Shown here piece by piece: positions 62,301-64,000 of a stretch of DNA of 64,000 bases (its first letter is position 1; the number at the start of each line of letters is the position of its first letter). The DNA comes from Scybalomonas sp905214925. GTDB taxonomy: Bacteria > Bacillota > Clostridia > Lachnospirales > Lachnospiraceae. A program made the position numbers and the translations under genes. The stretch spans positions 70,627 through 134,626 of the forward strand of contig CAJMOB010000007.1 of NCBI GenBank assembly GCA_905214925.1, written 5' to 3'. The notes below the pieces were generated by a model that was not told the origin of the DNA, searched no databases, and saw nothing but the letters and a program-made list of their open reading frames with translations.

Positions 62301-63323
62301 ATGGCAGTAACAATACAACAAATTGCTGATGCGGTAGGAGTATCAAGAGGAACCGTAGACAGGGCTTTAAATAATAGAGGAAGAATCAATCCAGAAATAG
62401 AGGAGAAAATTAAAAAAATAGCAAAAGAGATGGGATATGTAAAGAAAGAAAGGAGGAAGAGAAAACAAACCGATACAATTAAGATTGGAGTGATCACACA
62501 ACTAGCAAATTCTCCTTTTATGGTGGAAGTAAATCGGGGAATTGCGCGTGCAAAAGATGAGATACAATATCGAGGAGTTGAAGTGATCTTAAAAGAAAGT
62601 AACTATGTTGATGAGGAAGAACAATTACAAGCAATACAAGAATTATTAGAATTAGGGATACAGGGACTAGCCATTATGCCTGTTGAATGTGAACGGGTGC
62701 GCATGAAATTAAATGAAGTCATAGAACAAGAAGGGATTCCTGTTGTAACATTTAATTCGGATATTGTGGGAACAAAGAGATGTTGTTTTGTAGGAATGGA
62801 TAACCGAAAAAGCGGGCGAACAGCGGTTGGATTATTTGGCATGTTAATGAAAAGAAGTGGGAAAATTTTAGTGATCACTGGATATTTCAGTAATCATGTT
62901 GATAATCAGCGTGTCGATGGTTTTATAGAAGAAATGAAAAGTTCTTATCCACAAATGGAGATCGTAGGAGTGCATGGGAGTTTTGATGAAACACAAGAAG
63001 TTGAGAAGATTATAAAGAGAGTGCTTAAAGATACGGCAGGTATTGAAGGAATTCTTGTTGTTTCAGGAGGACAAACAGGAGTGAAAAAAGCTTTTGAATC
63101 GTTAAAGTTAGAGCAACGACCATATGTTATTATTTATGATCAAACACCTGAAAATGAACAATTATTAAGAGAGGATATTGTTGATTTTTTGATTGATCAA
63201 AATGGTTATATACAAGGATATCGTCCTCCACATATTTTAGCAGATATCCTATTAAAAGGAGAAAAAGTGGAAGAGGAATATTTATTTACAGATATTAATA
63301 TTAAAACAAAGTACAATCTATAG
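62301..63323 (+). CDS. LacI-family transcriptional regulator
   Basis: A 340-aa repressor-type protein. The N-terminal LacI helix-turn-helix is VTIQQIADAVGVSRGTVDRA (about 3-22) with hinge helix to about 50; residues 60-340 are a periplasmic-binding-protein-like sensor domain (KIGVITQLANSPFMVEV, then IQGLAIMPVE). The sensor resembles those for pentoses, hexoses or inositol. It stands just upstream of iolC, so myo-inositol is a plausible ligand, unproven. AGGTGAGG is upstream of the ATG. Confidence 0.88.
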   Translation: MAVTIQQIADAVGVSRGTVDRALNNRGRINPEIEEKIKKIAKEMGYVKKERRKRKQTDTIKIGVITQLANSPFMVEVNRGIARAKDEIQYRGVEVILKESNYVDEEEQLQAIQELLELGIQGLAIMPVECERVRMKLNEVIEQEGIPVVTFNSDIVGTKRCCFVGMDNRKSGRTAVGLFGMLMKRSGKILVITGYFSNHVDNQRVDGFIEEMKSSYPQMEIVGVHGSFDETQEVEKIIKRVLKDTAGIEGILVVSGGQTGVKKAFESLKLEQRPYVIIYDQTPENEQLLREDIVDFLIDQNGYIQGYRPPHILADILLKGEKVEEEYLFTDINIKTKYNL

Positions 63324-63374
63324 AGAGTTTGAAATAAGAACTGGACAGCATTATTAGAAAATAGAATACGAAAG

Positions 63375-63419
63375 AGAATATCAAGAAAATATAACAAAGA
63401 ATTGATATTCTTTTTTTTT
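63375..63419 (+). terminator. Intrinsic terminator of the LacI-family gene
   Basis: AGAATATCAA (63375-63384) pairs with TTGATATTCT (63402-63411), followed by a run of T residues to 63419. Confidence 0.85.
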
Positions 63420-63450
63420 GGTTAAAGGCATAGTCAAGCAGAAATGCCTG

Positions 63451-63506
63451 TGTATGATGTGGCCCACCAACGTGAGAAGTTAGAAAAGCTTTCTGCTCAT
63501 TGTTTA
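63451..63506 (+). repeat. Dispersed palindromic repeat, copy J
   Basis: It reads CCAACGTGAGAAGTTAG, AAAAGCTTTCTGCTCATTG. It is the most diverged copy with an additional preceding hairpin (AAAGGCA ... TGCCTGT). It lies between the LacI gene terminator and the iolC promoter. Confidence 0.5.
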
Positions 63507-63630
63507 CATAAAGTGTGCTTTTGTTTGCGTGCTTTGCGTTCGAAAATGTGGACTATTGGTTGATTTGTCTGAAAATAGAGCGGTAAAATTGTGCAAAATA
63601 TAAAAAATGCAAAACGACAAGCTAAAATGT

Positions 63631-63659
63631 TTGATATAATTGCGTGCATATGATAAAAT
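63631..63659 (+). promoter_or_regulatory. Probable promoter of iolC
   Basis: TTGATA (63631-63636), 17 bases, TAAAAT (63654-63659). TGTGCTTTTG near 63513 and CAAAAGCACA near 63677 form a widely spaced inverted repeat around it that could be the operator of a LacI- or IolR-type protein. Confidence 0.5.
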
Positions 63660-63703
63660 AGTATAAAACAAACACGCAAAAGCACACATTGGAGGTGGCG
63701 GTT

Positions 63704-63946
63704 ATGAAGTATATAGAATTTGACAAAGATAGAGAGTTTGATCTGCTCCTGTTAGGAAGGGTTGCAATTGATTTTAATCCAGCCTATAACGACCAAGTAA
63801 AGGAAGAATTTAAACCATTAAAAGATGTACATATGTTTGAAAAGTTTGTAGGTGGTTCTCCTGCTAACATTGCAGTAGGAGTGACAAAACATGGGTTAAA
63901 GGCTGGTTTCATTGGAAAAGTTTCTGATGATCAATTTGGAGATTAA
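63704..63946 (+). pseudogene. iolC: 5-dehydro-2-deoxygluconokinase IolC, N-terminal 80 residues, broken
   Basis: A PfkB-family kinase of myo-inositol breakdown that phosphorylates 5-dehydro-2-deoxy-D-gluconate. Visible are LLLLGRVAIDFNPAYND, FVGGSPANIAVGVTKHG and GFIGKVSDDQFGD, the first 80 residues of a protein of normally about 330. The frame ends with TAA at 63944-63946 exactly where unrelated sequence begins. ATG 63704 lies behind GGAGGTGGCGG. Whether this is a true truncation or an assembly joint is discussed in the findings. Confidence 0.85.
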
Positions 63947-64000
63947 GTCTTAGCATGACCGCCATACCCATGCAACAAGTAAAGTACCGGACAAGCCGCT
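63947..64000 (-). CDS. Fragment of an alpha/beta-hydrolase esterase (partial, both ends missing)
   Basis: Read on the minus strand from 63999, this stretch encodes AACPVLYLLHGYGGHAKT and then runs into the iolC sequence. PVLYLLHGYGG is the oxyanion-hole segment of the esterase D-like family of alpha/beta hydrolases. The bases here are visibly richer in G and C than the surroundings. Only 18 codons are present, so the identity rests on this motif. Confidence 0.55.

Overview
The window looks like chromosome of a spore-forming, AT-rich Gram-positive anaerobe of the Lachnospiraceae type (class Clostridia). The grounds are sporulation and germination genes (cwlD, spoVG, spoVT, spoIIE, yabP, yabQ), mecA, luxS, a nine-gene V/A-type ATPase operon instead of an F-type one, the paired glgC-glgD genes, and Gram-positive promoters, ribosome binding sites and terminators throughout. 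The genus cannot be fixed from the sequence alone. No prophage, transposase or CRISPR array is seen.

Layout. 0-3.2 kb: start of mecA (leftward), a probable structured RNA with its own promoter and terminator, cwlD (leftward), then ywlC and a phosphatase-like gene that lacks the catalytic cysteine. 3.2-12.6 kb: a 277-nt leader and the ATPase operon H-I-K-E-C-F-A-B-D; the K subunit has the sodium-site residues. 12.6-15 kb: leftward redox and small genes (flavodoxin/ferredoxin, a 52-residue membrane peptide, a DsbA-like protein, luxS). 15.2-25.8 kb: a TPR protein, an unknown Cys-rich protein, a methyltransferase, a membrane-anchored protein with a degenerate C39-like domain, an SbcD/YhaN-type pair and a class A penicillin-binding protein. 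25.8-31.1 kb (leftward): prs, dnaC/dnaI-like, dnaD-like and murC, with a dense DnaA-box cluster between murC and dnaD. 31.4-35.6 kb: glgC-glgD, spoVG and leftward motA-motB. 36-43.6 kb: a six-gene envelope operon (VTC domain, DUF4956, CotH kinase, secreted glycosidase-like protein, HEAT protein, processive GT2). 43.7-52 kb: pth, mfd, a foldase lipoprotein, spoVT, HU, rqcP, yabP, yabQ, divIC and tRNA-Met(CAT). 52-59.3 kb: a DUF2871 protein, spoIIE behind a Spo0A-type promoter, tilS, hpt and ftsH. 59.9-64 kb: a GH13 glycosidase, a LacI-type regulator and the first 80 codons of iolC.

How the genes fit together. The ATPase and possibly the stator proteins deal with ion gradients; glgC, glgD and the GH13 enzyme with glycogen and glucans; mfd-spoVT-hup-rqcP-yabPQ-divIC-spoIIE-tilS-hpt-ftsH is the familiar Firmicute housekeeping and sporulation neighbourhood. 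The least understood unit is the 36-43.6 kb operon, which may make a surface polymer coupled to polyphosphate and extracytoplasmic phosphorylation.

Two structural features cut across the genes. About ten copies of a short imperfect palindrome lie in intergenic gaps in both orientations. The last 54 bases encode, on the minus strand, part of an esterase and abruptly replace the rest of iolC, which looks like an assembly chimera or a recombination junction.
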